Part shown: positions 8,980 to 16,914 of the stretch, one piece after another | Position numbering within the stretch: position 1 is the first letter of the stretch | Layout of the letters: each line of letters opens with the position of its first letter | Origin: UBA5429 sp942493315 | GTDB taxonomy: Bacteria; Bacteroidota; Bacteroidia; Bacteroidales; WCHB1-69 | Length of the DNA stretch: 64,000 nt | NCBI GenBank assembly: GCA_942493315.1 | Contig: OW818690.1 | Coordinates: 3,224,001-3,288,000, forward strand | Direction: 5' to 3' | Made by a program: the position numbers and the translations under genes | The notes under the pieces: model-generated | Seen by the model: the letters and a program-made list of their open reading frames with translations, nothing else | The model's database searches: none | What the model was told of the DNA's origin: nothing

Positions 8980-9108
8980 GTAACCGACAACTCATCCTTT
9001 ATCTCTAATCTGAAAAAGCAACCGACAACTCATCCTTTATCTCTAATCTGAAAAAGCAACCGACAACTCATCCTTTATCTCTAATCTGAAAAAGCAACCG
9101 ACAACACC
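8980..9108 (+). repeat. 38-bp direct tandem repeat, three copies plus a partial fourth
   Basis: The motif AACCGACAACTCATCC recurs at 8982, 9020 and 9058, and its first 11 bases recur at 9096, always 38 bp apart. The full copies are nearly identical and abut each other with no spacers. The array fills the gap between the endolysin stop and the gene at 9132. There are no internal inverted repeats of note. It could be a site for a phage DNA-binding protein or a slippage product. Confidence 0.9.
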
Positions 9109-9131
9109 ACACTTAACTCTAAAAAAGACGT

Positions 9132-9722
9132 ATGAAAACAAAAATTATTATCATTATATCAGTTATAGCCCTTATCCTTTTGGGATGGCTTTTTTTATCA
9201 ATACACTTCATCAAAAAATATAAAAGTGAATCTGAAAACAATTATCAGAATACTCTAAATGCAGCTTTTACTGTTAAAGAATTAAAAGCAAAAAATGGGG
9301 ATCTTTTCTTTGAAGTAAACCAGTTGACTTTAAAAAGAGACGAATTGGAAGAAGTAAACAAGAAACTTTTTGACGAAGTAAAAAACCTCAAATCCAAACT
9401 CAAAAATGTAAGTTCAGTTACTTTGCTTAATCCTGTTTACAAAATCCGGATTGATTCAATTTTGATCAAAGATACAGTGTACATTGAAAAATTCAAATAC
9501 GTCTATTATAAAGATGATTATATTGATTTTTACGCTGAAGTAACCCCAACACAGTTAGATAATGTTTGTATTGATGTAGTGGATTCAATATATATCGTAA
9601 ATGAAACTGTTTATAAAGGTTGGTGGTTTTGGAGAAAGCCCAAGTATAGTAAAATCAAAATTAAGTCAGAAAATCCATATTTCAATTTGAATAGAGTAGA
9701 AACAATCAGGTTTGATCAATGA
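9132..9722 (+). CDS. Membrane-anchored coiled-coil phage protein (DUF6549-like)
   Basis: The protein has 196 residues. Residues about 4-27 form a signal anchor (IIIIISVIALILLGWLFLSI). Residues about 45-95 are a coiled coil. The C-terminal half is beta-rich and ends with the aromatic GWWFWRKPKYSKIKIKSENP block, which resembles a family seen at the lysis end of Bacteroidota phages (DUF6549, from memory). An anchored periplasmic coiled coil near holin and endolysin genes suggests a spanin-like role, which is inference. Its stop overlaps the next ATG by 4 bp. Confidence 0.6.
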   Translation: MKTKIIIIISVIALILLGWLFLSIHFIKKYKSESENNYQNTLNAAFTVKELKAKNGDLFFEVNQLTLKRDELEEVNKKLFDEVKNLKSKLKNVSSVTLLNPVYKIRIDSILIKDTVYIEKFKYVYYKDDYIDFYAEVTPTQLDNVCIDVVDSIYIVNETVYKGWWFWRKPKYSKIKIKSENPYFNLNRVETIRFDQ

Positions 9723-10192
9723 AATACGACTTTATTATTGGAATAGATCCTGACATAAAGAAAACAGGTATTGCTGTATTAAACACTTCCAACAAAGAAA
9801 TAGAACTATTAAGTAAATCCTTTCCAGAAACTATTGAATTTTTAAAATGGTTCAGTGAAACTCATTCCAATTTTATCATTGTCGTTGAAGCAGGTTGGAA
9901 AGTTAAAAAATCAAACTACCACAAAGTTTATGGAAAAAGGGGAGAAAACATTGCAAAAAAAGTTGGATCCAATCATGAAACCGGCAAAAAGATTATTGAG
10001 ATGTTACAATATTATAAGATCCCGGTAATTGAACACTTCCCTTTGAAAAAATTTTGGAAAGGACCTGAAGGAAAAATTACACACGAAGAAATCTCAAAAT
10101 TTATCAAGTTTCCGAAAAAAAGCAACCAGGAAGTTCGTGATGCTGCATTGTTGTCTTGGTGTTTTGCCGATTTTCCTATCATTATAAAATAG
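9719..10192 (+). CDS. RuvC-like (RNase H fold) nuclease of the phage
   Basis: The protein has 157 residues. The N-terminal GIDPDIKKTGIAVL matches the first RuvC motif, with the metal-binding Asp near residue 10. VVEAGW near 60 supplies a Glu at the second position. EVRDAALLSWCF near 139-150 supplies the C-terminal acidic residue and helix. These are the acidic residues of RuvC-type Holliday junction resolvases. Length is normal for the family. It would resolve branched DNA during replication or packaging. Coupled to the upstream gene by an ATGA overlap. It is the last phage gene before the tRNA. Confidence 0.7.
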   Translation: MKYDFIIGIDPDIKKTGIAVLNTSNKEIELLSKSFPETIEFLKWFSETHSNFIIVVEAGWKVKKSNYHKVYGKRGENIAKKVGSNHETGKKIIEMLQYYKIPVIEHFPLKKFWKGPEGKITHEEISKFIKFPKKSNQEVRDAALLSWCFADFPIIIK

Positions 10193-10249
10193 GTTCAAAA
10201 AACACCATTATTTTCAACAGAAGTTCGCATGAAGTTCGCGGAAATAAAA

Positions 10250-10280
10250 AAGCACTTACTCGTTTTCGTCGTAAGTGCTT
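10250..10280 (-). terminator. Intrinsic terminator downstream of tRNA-Val
   Basis: A perfect 10-bp stem (AAGCACTTAC at 10250-10259 with GTAAGTGCTT at 10271-10280) surrounds an 11-base loop. Read on the minus strand it is followed by a T-run (TTTTTTATTT), so it would end tRNA transcription. On the plus strand it is followed by GATTTTT and may also end phage late transcription. Confidence 0.8.
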
Positions 10281-10291
10281 GATTTTTAGTG

Positions 10292-10366
10292 TGGGAGTTG
10301 ACGGATTCGAACCGCCGACCCTCTGCTTGTAAGGCAGATGCTCTGAACCAGCTGAGCTAAACTCCC
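10292..10366 (-). tRNA. tRNA-Val (anticodon UAC)
   Basis: On the minus strand the 75-nt sequence folds as a complete cloverleaf. The acceptor stem GGGAGTT pairs with AACTCCC, the D-arm is TAGCTCAGCTGGTTCAGAGC, the anticodon arm is TCTGC-CTTACAA-GCAGA, and the T-arm loop is GGTTCGAATCC. The anticodon TAC reads valine codons. CCA is not encoded. The 3' end faces the phage block, which is the usual orientation for phage integration at a tRNA. Confidence 0.95.
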
Positions 10367-10478
10367 TCGTTTGTTTTGAGGTTGCAAAATTACACCTTTT
10401 TTTAATACATTCGGCAAGCTTTTGCGTTTTTTTGGTCGATTTTTTATATCTGTTTGATAACCAAATTAATATTTTTAA

Positions 10479-11075
10479 CTAAAACGTGGCTATCGCTGAT
10501 AAATTAAGATATTTTTGCTTGTTTTTTGAATTGTCTAAGTCAAAATTTCGCAGAAAATAGCGGTAATTGAGCTCAATCGTGATAAACTTGTAACTGTATC
10601 CTATCCCAATTGTGCCAATAAAAGGACTCTTTACTACATTTTTTTGAGAATAGCCAACATTGTTCATCGAAACATCTATCAACTGCTGCCAGATGATCCC
10701 GATGGCTCCATGTATCTTCTGCTCTTTAAAAGTGGGAAACTCAACCCTGAATCTAAGCGGTACCTGCAAAAACCGCGTTTCAATCATAGAGGATAATGAA
10801 GGATTGTCCCCGCTGAAATATCGTTTATTGAAATATAACTCTAATCCTACCTCCCCGGCATATTGATTTCCTACTCTTCCCCACAACCCAACCTCTCCGG
10901 CAATGGTTTGATCTCCCTTTATTGTTGAATAATCTGATTCTAAAGGAATATTATACCCCAATTTGAAGCCGTATTTGAAAAAGGAATCGTCTCGATACGA
11001 TTGAGCTGCTATATGACTCATCGAGAAAGCCCCAAGAGTGAGCAATAACGTTATTATGATCCGTTTACTGAGCAT
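10479..11075 (-). CDS. Outer-membrane beta-barrel protein
   Basis: The protein has 198 residues with a signal peptide (LSKRIIITLLLTLGAFSMSHIAAQ, cleavage after AAQ). The mature part shows alternating amphipathic strands with Gly and aromatic residues (YGFKLGYNIPL, GTIGIGYSYKFITIELNYRYF) and ends in the aromatic SAIATF, as for eight-strand outer-membrane barrels. The start overlaps the end of pth by 11 bp, so it is the last gene of a five-gene minus-strand operon. The specific function is not known. Confidence 0.7.
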   Translation of the reverse strand: MLSKRIIITLLLTLGAFSMSHIAAQSYRDDSFFKYGFKLGYNIPLESDYSTIKGDQTIAGEVGLWGRVGNQYAGEVGLELYFNKRYFSGDNPSLSSMIETRFLQVPLRFRVEFPTFKEQKIHGAIGIIWQQLIDVSMNNVGYSQKNVVKSPFIGTIGIGYSYKFITIELNYRYFLRNFDLDNSKNKQKYLNLSAIATF

Positions 11076-11661
11076 CCGGTTCTTTTTGGTTGAATTGGTT
11101 CATGGTGCGCTGTAATCCTGCCGTAGCGAATGATTTACATATCTCTGCCGCTTTTTCTATGGCCGCATCAATTATTGGCCGCTCTTCGGAATTAAATTTA
11201 CCTAAAACATAGTCCACCTGATACCCCATAGGATAGTTTTTCCCGATTCCGAAACGCAATCTGGGATAGTTTCCATGTCCTAAAGTTTCAATGATGTGAT
11301 TTAATCCGTTGTGCGATCCACCGCCTCCTTTGGGTCTAATTCGTAGCTGGGCAACCGGAAGATCAAGATCATCAGAGATCACCAGAATATTTTGTGCCTG
11401 GATCTGTTCTGTTTCCATCCAGTATTTAACTGCTTTTCCACTTAAATTCATAAAAGTGGTGGGCATAATTAAAATCAGATTTCTACCTTTATATTTAGCC
11501 CTGGCAACATAAGCATAACGCTCGTTTTTGAATGTTACATCCAGTTGTTTTCCCAGTGCAACCAATACTTCAAAGCCAATATTGTGGCGTGTTCCGGTGT
11601 ATTCATTCTCCGCATTTCCCAACCCAACAATCAGAAATTTTTTATTATCATCCATATCCAA
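11065..11661 (-). CDS. pth: Peptidyl-tRNA hydrolase
   Basis: The protein has 198 residues, the normal length. It releases peptidyl chains from tRNAs dropped by stalled ribosomes. Family motifs are present in order: GLGNAENEYTGTRHNIGF with the catalytic His, FMNLSGKAV, the ISDDLDLP aspartate, and GGGSHNGLNHI. The gene lies 6 bp after rsmD and overlaps the outer-membrane barrel gene downstream. Confidence 0.95.
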   Translation of the reverse strand: MDMDDNKKFLIVGLGNAENEYTGTRHNIGFEVLVALGKQLDVTFKNERYAYVARAKYKGRNLILIMPTTFMNLSGKAVKYWMETEQIQAQNILVISDDLDLPVAQLRIRPKGGGGSHNGLNHIIETLGHGNYPRLRFGIGKNYPMGYQVDYVLGKFNSEERPIIDAAIEKAAEICKSFATAGLQRTMNQFNQKEPDAQ

Positions 11662-11667
11662 TTGTGT

Positions 11668-12237
11668 TTATACGGTCTCCTCAACTTCCGTTTTTGGTTC
11701 TGACATATTTACTAAAAAGGAGAAGTTCAGTTTCCCATATTTGCGGTGTTGGTAGAATTTGGGATGTTTTGAAAAATCGTAATCTCTTGAATGTTCAATC
11801 ACAAGCCATCCATCAGGATTAAGAAGTTGATTTTTAAACACATAGTCAACTATTTGTTCCACACCTTCCATGTCATAAGGAGGGTCAGCAAAGATAATAT
11901 CAAACTTATAGCGACATTTAGCCACAAAATGGAATGCATCGCTTCTGATAATGGAAACGGTATCGTAACCTAATTGGGTGATGGTTCTTCTGATAAAATC
12001 GGTACAGCCCTGATGATTATCTACTGCCGTAACAGAAACAGCACCTCGAGATGCAAATTCATACGTGATATTACCGGTACCGGAAAATAGATCCAACACT
12101 TTGACACGGTCAAAAAAGAAGTAATTATTTAAGATATTAAAAAGGCTCTCTTTTCCGAGATCCGTAGTGGGTCTAACCGGAAGTGAGGCAGGAGCTTCAA
12201 TTTTTTTGCCTTTGTTTTTTCCGTTGATGATTCTCAT
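11668..12237 (-). CDS. rsmD: 16S rRNA (guanine-N2)-methyltransferase RsmD
   Basis: The protein has 189 residues. It methylates G966 (E. coli numbering) of 16S rRNA during 30S assembly. MRIINGKNKGKKIEAP and RPTTDLGKESLFNIL are the RsmD N-terminal signatures. VLDLFSGTGNITYEFASRGA is the SAM-binding motif and FADPPYD the catalytic DPPY motif. The start overlaps the DUF3822 gene by 4 bp, a neighbour pair typical of Bacteroidota. Confidence 0.93.
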   Translation of the reverse strand: MRIINGKNKGKKIEAPASLPVRPTTDLGKESLFNILNNYFFFDRVKVLDLFSGTGNITYEFASRGAVSVTAVDNHQGCTDFIRRTITQLGYDTVSIIRSDAFHFVAKCRYKFDIIFADPPYDMEGVEQIVDYVFKNQLLNPDGWLVIEHSRDYDFSKHPKFYQHRKYGKLNFSFLVNMSEPKTEVEETV

Positions 12238-12872
12238 AATAAATTTTGGTTTTTAGTAGGTTTAATCAAGTGTGAAAGGTTCAAGTAGGTTTTTAAAAGT
12301 TCTACCAAAGTATCAGATAGTTCTGAGTAGTATAGTTCCAAAAAGGCAGGATCAATAGAATATTGCTTACATATATTGAGAATATGGTACAAACAATCGG
12401 TATCGTCGTTGAGTTTAAAATGGGTTATAAACTGAAGTTCTTCATGAATTAAAAGGGCACAGTTTAAATTTTGATTTTTCACATCGATCAGGAACAATCT
12501 TTCCGGAATTGGAAACAGATGTGCCATTTGGAAAAGAAAAAGCGGGATAAACTCAATTTTATCTTGAAATGGTTTTAATAGTTCCGCTTCTTCATGAGAT
12601 AAAAAATTCAAGAGCACATAATCTTTAAAATCAGTAGTGATGATTTGGCCTATGATTTCCGGATCATATTGAATATTAAGGTATTCCATATTTTTAGCAC
12701 CATTATAGATCTCCATTGGAATAGCAACGGGTGGTTGGTTTGCCAACACCAGTACAATAGGTTGATCCTGAATGGTTGTAAAATGGAATGGTTTTTCTCC
12801 ATAAAAATGAGAAAAACCATTCGCATCTAAACGAATGGTTTCAATATTCTCTTGAAAAATATTTGTTAACAT
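12234..12872 (-). CDS. DUF3822 family protein
   Basis: The protein has 212 residues from the ATG at 12872, which lies 2 bp after the previous stop. An in-frame TTG at 12884 would overlap that stop and is less likely. Features such as the LVLANQPPVAIPMEIY block and the RLFLIDVKNQNLNCALLIHEELQF block resemble the DUF3822 family, which has an actin/ASKHA-like look and is regularly found beside rsmD in this phylum. Function unknown. No membrane segment or signal peptide. Confidence 0.75.
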   Translation of the reverse strand: MLTNIFQENIETIRLDANGFSHFYGEKPFHFTTIQDQPIVLVLANQPPVAIPMEIYNGAKNMEYLNIQYDPEIIGQIITTDFKDYVLLNFLSHEEAELLKPFQDKIEFIPLFLFQMAHLFPIPERLFLIDVKNQNLNCALLIHEELQFITHFKLNDDTDCLYHILNICKQYSIDPAFLELYYSELSDTLVELLKTYLNLSHLIKPTKNQNLL

Positions 12873-12874
12873 AT

Positions 12875-13543
12875 TTATTCCCAACTACCTGTAGTAACGG
12901 CATCAGTTAATGAACCTAACCACATTGGTTTGTATAATTTTCTATATTGATCCTCTTTTTCCAATTTATTATATAAAATGTAGTTGAGTCCTTTTTTCAT
13001 AAAATTTGAATTTGGAGGAGTAACTGCTCTATGCATATTGGCAAAAATTTCATCTAAAGAAACCTCAATTTTATATACTTCATATTCATTAGAAAGTTTT
13101 GCAGTTTGAATTTTGAATTTTTTACCATCATTATCAGGAATAAACTGGAAGTTTTTAAAAAATGCAGGTTTAATATTCTTGTCTAATTCAAGAATTTTTG
13201 CTTTAGCAGGAATCTTCTCTTCCACTTTTCTGATCAATCCTTTTGCCAAGGCATCTTTTTCAGATACATTTTCAGGAATTGTACCTTCCATTTTTACAAT
13301 GGTTAAGGTTCCATTATTCACAAATTCTGCTAAATCATCAATATTTTCAGCGAATTTTTTGTGTTCCATTTTATAAACTAACTGAGCAGTACGCAAAGTG
13401 ATCAATCGATTTTTAATTTCTTTCTCTCTTTCTGTAAAAACTGATTGGAATTTTTCAGGACGCATAATGCTTCTGAAAGCCAAAACAGATAGGAACAAAA
13501 CAATGATAATCAATAAGATACGAAATAAGGTTTGAACTTTCAT
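12875..13543 (-). CDS. Single-pass membrane protein, conserved type, function unknown
   Basis: The protein has 222 residues. An N-terminal membrane helix (about residues 7-24, LFRILLIIIVLFLSVLAF) is followed by a periplasmic region. RTAQLVYKMEHKKFAENIDDLAEFV (about 50-75) recalls the helix and loop of type II/IV pseudopilins, but no prepilin peptidase site is visible. First gene of the operon leading to DUF3822, rsmD, pth and the barrel. A -7 box (TATTTTTG, minus strand, 13586-13593) lies about 45 bp upstream. Confidence 0.6.
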   Translation of the reverse strand: MKVQTLFRILLIIIVLFLSVLAFRSIMRPEKFQSVFTEREKEIKNRLITLRTAQLVYKMEHKKFAENIDDLAEFVNNGTLTIVKMEGTIPENVSEKDALAKGLIRKVEEKIPAKAKILELDKNIKPAFFKNFQFIPDNDGKKFKIQTAKLSNEYEVYKIEVSLDEIFANMHRAVTPPNSNFMKKGLNYILYNKLEKEDQYRKLYKPMWLGSLTDAVTTGSWE

Positions 13544-13634
13544 AATTATATTTTTTTAATCTAAATTCTTATTTAAAAAAGCAAGCAAAAATAATGAAAA
13601 TTTATTGACAAAACTTCTCTATTCCATAAAAAAA

Positions 13635-14267
13635 CTAAAAAATGATTCTTGTAATTCCCGGGGAATAACTTTTGGTCAATAAATCTTTCAATTTGGCATA
13701 ATCTTCTTCTTGATTTACAAAGTCCAATTTACTCGATTCCACAATAAGTATCGGTATATGGGTTCTATGTGTGAGGTAGTTTAGATAGTTATCCTGAATA
13801 TTGGCTAAATACTCTGCAGTGATCTCCTGTTCATAAGGTCGGCCCCTTTTGACAATATTTTTCAAAAGATTTTCAGGAGTATTGTACAAATAAACCAACA
13901 AATCAGGTTTTGGTAAATAGGTGGAGATAATTTCATAAACCTTAGTAAACAGATTATATTCATCCGGTTGCAAGTTGTTTTTAGAAAAAATGACACATTT
14001 ATCAATAAAATAGTCTGCAACAACTAAATCTGTAAAAAGGTCTCTTTTAGACAGCAAAGATTTTAATTGCTGGTACCGTTCAGTAAGAAAAGTCATTTCA
14101 AGTGGAAAGGCGTAGTGTTCAGGATCTTTATAAAATTTGGGAAGAAAAGTGTTATCGGCAAATCTTTCCAACACCAGTTCGGCATTAAAATCTTGTGCAA
14201 ATTTTTCAGCGAGGGAAGTTTTACCGGCACCAATACCACCTTCAATAACGATATAGTTGTAGTTCAT
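13635..14267 (-). CDS. Deoxynucleoside kinase
   Basis: The protein has 210 residues. It phosphorylates deoxyribonucleosides for salvage into dNTP pools. The P-loop GGIGAGKTS (residues 10-18), the LERFADNTFLPKFY substrate loop, the VADYFIDKC segment in place of the DRS motif, and a basic lid near KRGRPYEQEI match the bacterial dAK/dGK family. Substrate preference (deoxyadenosine or deoxyguanosine) cannot be read from sequence. It starts 3 bp after the folK stop and shares its promoter. Confidence 0.88.
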   Translation of the reverse strand: MNYNYIVIEGGIGAGKTSLAEKFAQDFNAELVLERFADNTFLPKFYKDPEHYAFPLEMTFLTERYQQLKSLLSKRDLFTDLVVADYFIDKCVIFSKNNLQPDEYNLFTKVYEIISTYLPKPDLLVYLYNTPENLLKNIVKRGRPYEQEITAEYLANIQDNYLNYLTHRTHIPILIVESSKLDFVNQEEDYAKLKDLLTKSYSPGITRIIF

Positions 14268-14270
14268 AAA

Positions 14271-14723
14271 TTAAAAATTTCCGGTTTTTATTATAGTAAT
14301 CAATTCCGAATCTGCAATTTCGGCTAATGGGATCATCACAAAATCGCGTTTGTGCATATTGGGATGTGGCAATGTTAACAGTTCCGATTCCCATTTTAAA
14401 TCATCATAAATCAGGATATCAATATCGATGGTTCTATCATGATACTCTACATAATTTTCCGAGTGGACGGTCTTTTCGAATCTTCCGAGATCCTTTTCAA
14501 TAAGATTCAATTGGGTTAGTAAATCAAGAGGTTCTAAGATAGTTTCAATTAAAATAACCTGATTCAAGAATGGATCTGATTTAAATCCCCATGATTCTGT
14601 TTCCAAAATGGAAGATTTTCGGATTATGGCGCCCACTTTCGCATGGATTAATTCTTGCGCTTTGGTCAAGAAACCCATTCGATCTCCTACATTTGAGCCT
14701 AATCCTAAAAATACTTTTGCCAT
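14271..14723 (-). CDS. folK: 6-hydroxymethyl-7,8-dihydropterin pyrophosphokinase
   Basis: The protein has 150 residues, normal for FolK. It transfers pyrophosphate from ATP to the pterin in folate synthesis. Signatures seen are FLGLGSNVGDR at the start, the RTIDIDILIYDD metal-binding motif near residues 100-110, and LPHPNMHKRDFVMIPLAEI. It forms a two-gene operon with the deoxynucleoside kinase and is transcribed divergently from the T9SS gene at 14806. Confidence 0.95.
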   Translation of the reverse strand: MAKVFLGLGSNVGDRMGFLTKAQELIHAKVGAIIRKSSILETESWGFKSDPFLNQVILIETILEPLDLLTQLNLIEKDLGRFEKTVHSENYVEYHDRTIDIDILIYDDLKWESELLTLPHPNMHKRDFVMIPLAEIADSELITIIKTGNF

Positions 14724-14736
14724 ATTGAAGATTTGA

Positions 14737-14768
14737 TTTGCAAATGTATCATAATTTTTCTATTTTTG
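14737..14768 (+). promoter_or_regulatory. Bacteroidota-type promoter for the T9SS protein gene
   Basis: TTTG at 14737-14740 and TATTTTTG at 14761-14768 are separated by 20 bp, matching both the -33 and -7 elements of the major Bacteroidota promoter. The expected transcription start is near 14775, giving a 5' leader of about 30 nt to the ATG at 14806. Confidence 0.75.
14741..14748 (-). promoter_or_regulatory. Candidate -7 box for folK operon
   Basis: On the minus strand the sequence reads TACATTTG, matching TANNTTTG, 18 bp before the folK ATG. It sits directly between the -33 and -7 boxes of the divergent promoter, so the two promoters overlap and may compete. Confidence 0.5.
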
Positions 14769-14805
14769 CACATTAGAATTGATGTAAAACAATAATTACT
14801 ACAAA

Positions 14806-16017
14806 ATGAAATTTAAGATCTACCTTCTTTCCGTTTTTTTGATTTTTTGTTTTACCGGGAACGCTCAATATCAGTTACGAAACGGATCTTTATCATCTTG
14901 GAATAATCTTGGAACATCCTCTGAGCATCCCACGTACTGGAATTCTATTAAAAATGGGTCAACAGGATTGTGGTCATCCTCAGCACAGCAAGTTGTATAC
15001 AGAAGCACAGATATTCCTCACAGTGGTGTCACCTACAGCATGAAGCTTCAAAGTCGATCTGTTTTAGGTATTGTAGTGAATGGTGCAGCAACAACCGGTG
15101 CTTTTAATATTGGATCTACTAGTGCTACTTCGACCAATAATTATGCTTATTCCAAAATCACCGATTCCGATTATTGTTCCTCACTCATCACTTTTCCTGA
15201 TTCTATCAGCTTTTGGGCTAAGTTTATACCATCATCCGGAAGTAGTGATTTGGCTAAGATGGGAGCAACTGTTCACAGTAATGCAGAGTATCGGGATCCG
15301 GAAGGTTCCAACAATAGTGGTCAATATGTAGTGGGGAAAGCTTCTTTAAACATTCCCAAAACGGGAGCGGGTGAATGGGTTCATTACACCATCCCTTTTC
15401 AATATACAGGGCCTGCCAGTACACCCGCTTATATTTTAGTAAATTTTTCAACGAATATCACAGCAGGAGCCGGAAGTGCCGGAGATCAATTATTTATAGC
15501 AGATTTATCATTGATCTATAATAGAAAATTAAGTATGATTTCACTGGATGGGATACCAGTTCCTGATTTTGATCCCAATATTTTTGATTATGACGTTGAA
15601 ATGGATCACATTCCTCAGGTGTCTGCAACAACTCAATCTTCTCATGTAACATCAATGGTTATAACTCAAGCGACGGAGGAAAATGTAACAGCACAAATTT
15701 CGGTTCTGCATGGTGGTGAAACCAGAAACTATACCATTCATTTTACTATTGTCAATGCAATCAATACCCGGCCATTACCTGAACTTTCTATTTCTCCAAA
15801 TCCAAGCAACGGAAAAATCACTATTTGTAACATTTATGAGGATGGATTGTCTAACATTAATATTGTTGATCTAAACGGCAAAATAGTTGATTGTATTAAA
15901 AATATTCAATCTTCTAAAATAGAAATCGATTTATCCCGTTTAGAAAATGGCATATATTTTATACAATATTCAAATAATGAGTATCAAAAAGCCTATAAAA
16001 TTATAGTTAATCAATAA
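14806..16017 (+). CDS. T9SS-secreted protein with PCMD-like carbohydrate-type domain
   Basis: The protein has 403 residues. A signal peptide (IYLLSVFLIFCFTGNAQ) ends near residue 21. Residues about 22-240 start with QLRNGSLSSWNN and continue as a beta-sandwich resembling the PCMD domain of Bacteroidota surface proteins. A short bacterial Ig-like segment follows. The last 75 residues are a type A T9SS sorting domain (SISPNPSNGKITI, then IDLSRLENGIYFIQY and KIIVNQ). It is predicted to cross the outer membrane by T9SS. Substrate unknown. Confidence 0.8.
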   Translation: MKFKIYLLSVFLIFCFTGNAQYQLRNGSLSSWNNLGTSSEHPTYWNSIKNGSTGLWSSSAQQVVYRSTDIPHSGVTYSMKLQSRSVLGIVVNGAATTGAFNIGSTSATSTNNYAYSKITDSDYCSSLITFPDSISFWAKFIPSSGSSDLAKMGATVHSNAEYRDPEGSNNSGQYVVGKASLNIPKTGAGEWVHYTIPFQYTGPASTPAYILVNFSTNITAGAGSAGDQLFIADLSLIYNRKLSMISLDGIPVPDFDPNIFDYDVEMDHIPQVSATTQSSHVTSMVITQATEENVTAQISVLHGGETRNYTIHFTIVNAINTRPLPELSISPNPSNGKITICNIYEDGLSNINIVDLNGKIVDCIKNIQSSKIEIDLSRLENGIYFIQYSNNEYQKAYKIIVNQ

Positions 16018-16027
16018 AAAACAGAAT

Positions 16028-16314
<287 letters not shown>

Positions 16315-16327
16315 AAATAAAAAAAGT

Positions 16328-16912
16328 ATGAATAAAAGATTGTATCGAAGTATCAAAGATCCGAAAATTGCGGGTGTTTGCAGTGGCATTGCCGAGTATT
16401 TTAACATTGATCCTGTGTTGATTAGGATCTTGTTTTTGTTTTTACTCTTTTTTGGGATGCTGGGATTTTTCCTATACATCGCCTTGGCTATCATTATCCC
16501 GAAAGAACCATTGAATCATGAAATTCCTGATGGTTCGGAAACCCAGGAACCCGGCGAAAAACAGAATACCAAAAAAGATTTTGAAGAGATGGGTAAAAAT
16601 TTTGGTGCGAGTATGGAGGATGCCGGGAAAAATTTTGGTGCTAAAATGGAAGATTTAGGTAAAGATTTCGAAAAGAATATGAAAAACTTCGGCAAAGAGA
16701 TGGAAAACCATGCGGATAATTTTACCAAACACTCTCCAACCGGCAAATTTTTCCTTTCCATTATTGGAACACTTTTTATTGGTTTAGGGGCGACTATCCT
16801 GATTGCCAAATTTTTCCCGTTTTTTAGATTTGGATTCTATTTTCCAGCTATTTTAATTTTTTGTGGAATCCTTTTAATCATTTTCAGTTTTAATAACAAA
16901 CCAAAAGCATAA
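16328..16912 (+). CDS. PspC-domain protein with amphipathic repeats and C-terminal membrane helices
   Basis: The protein has 194 residues. Residues 1-60 are a PspC domain (RSIKDPKIAGVCSGIAEYF, then a helix FLFLLFFGMLGFFLYIALA). A charged central part (about 80-130) carries repeated GKNFGA/GKDFEK/GKEMEN heptad-like units separated by Met-Glu pairs, likely an amphipathic helix. Two hydrophobic segments end the protein (about 140-160 and 166-187). Its 3' end is 2 bp from the next gene. Likely inner-membrane stress protein. Confidence 0.8.
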   Translation: MNKRLYRSIKDPKIAGVCSGIAEYFNIDPVLIRILFLFLLFFGMLGFFLYIALAIIIPKEPLNHEIPDGSETQEPGEKQNTKKDFEEMGKNFGASMEDAGKNFGAKMEDLGKDFEKNMKNFGKEMENHADNFTKHSPTGKFFLSIIGTLFIGLGATILIAKFFPFFRFGFYFPAILIFCGILLIIFSFNNKPKA

Positions 16913-16914
16913 TC

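Noticed and set aside
8980..9108. Possible CRISPR array
   Set aside because: The 38-bp copies abut directly with no unique spacers, and no cas genes are present.
10193..10291. Attachment core in the gap between phage and tRNA
   Set aside because: A short repeated AAGTTCGC is present, but no clear match to the tRNA 3' end is seen here; the far phage end is outside the window.
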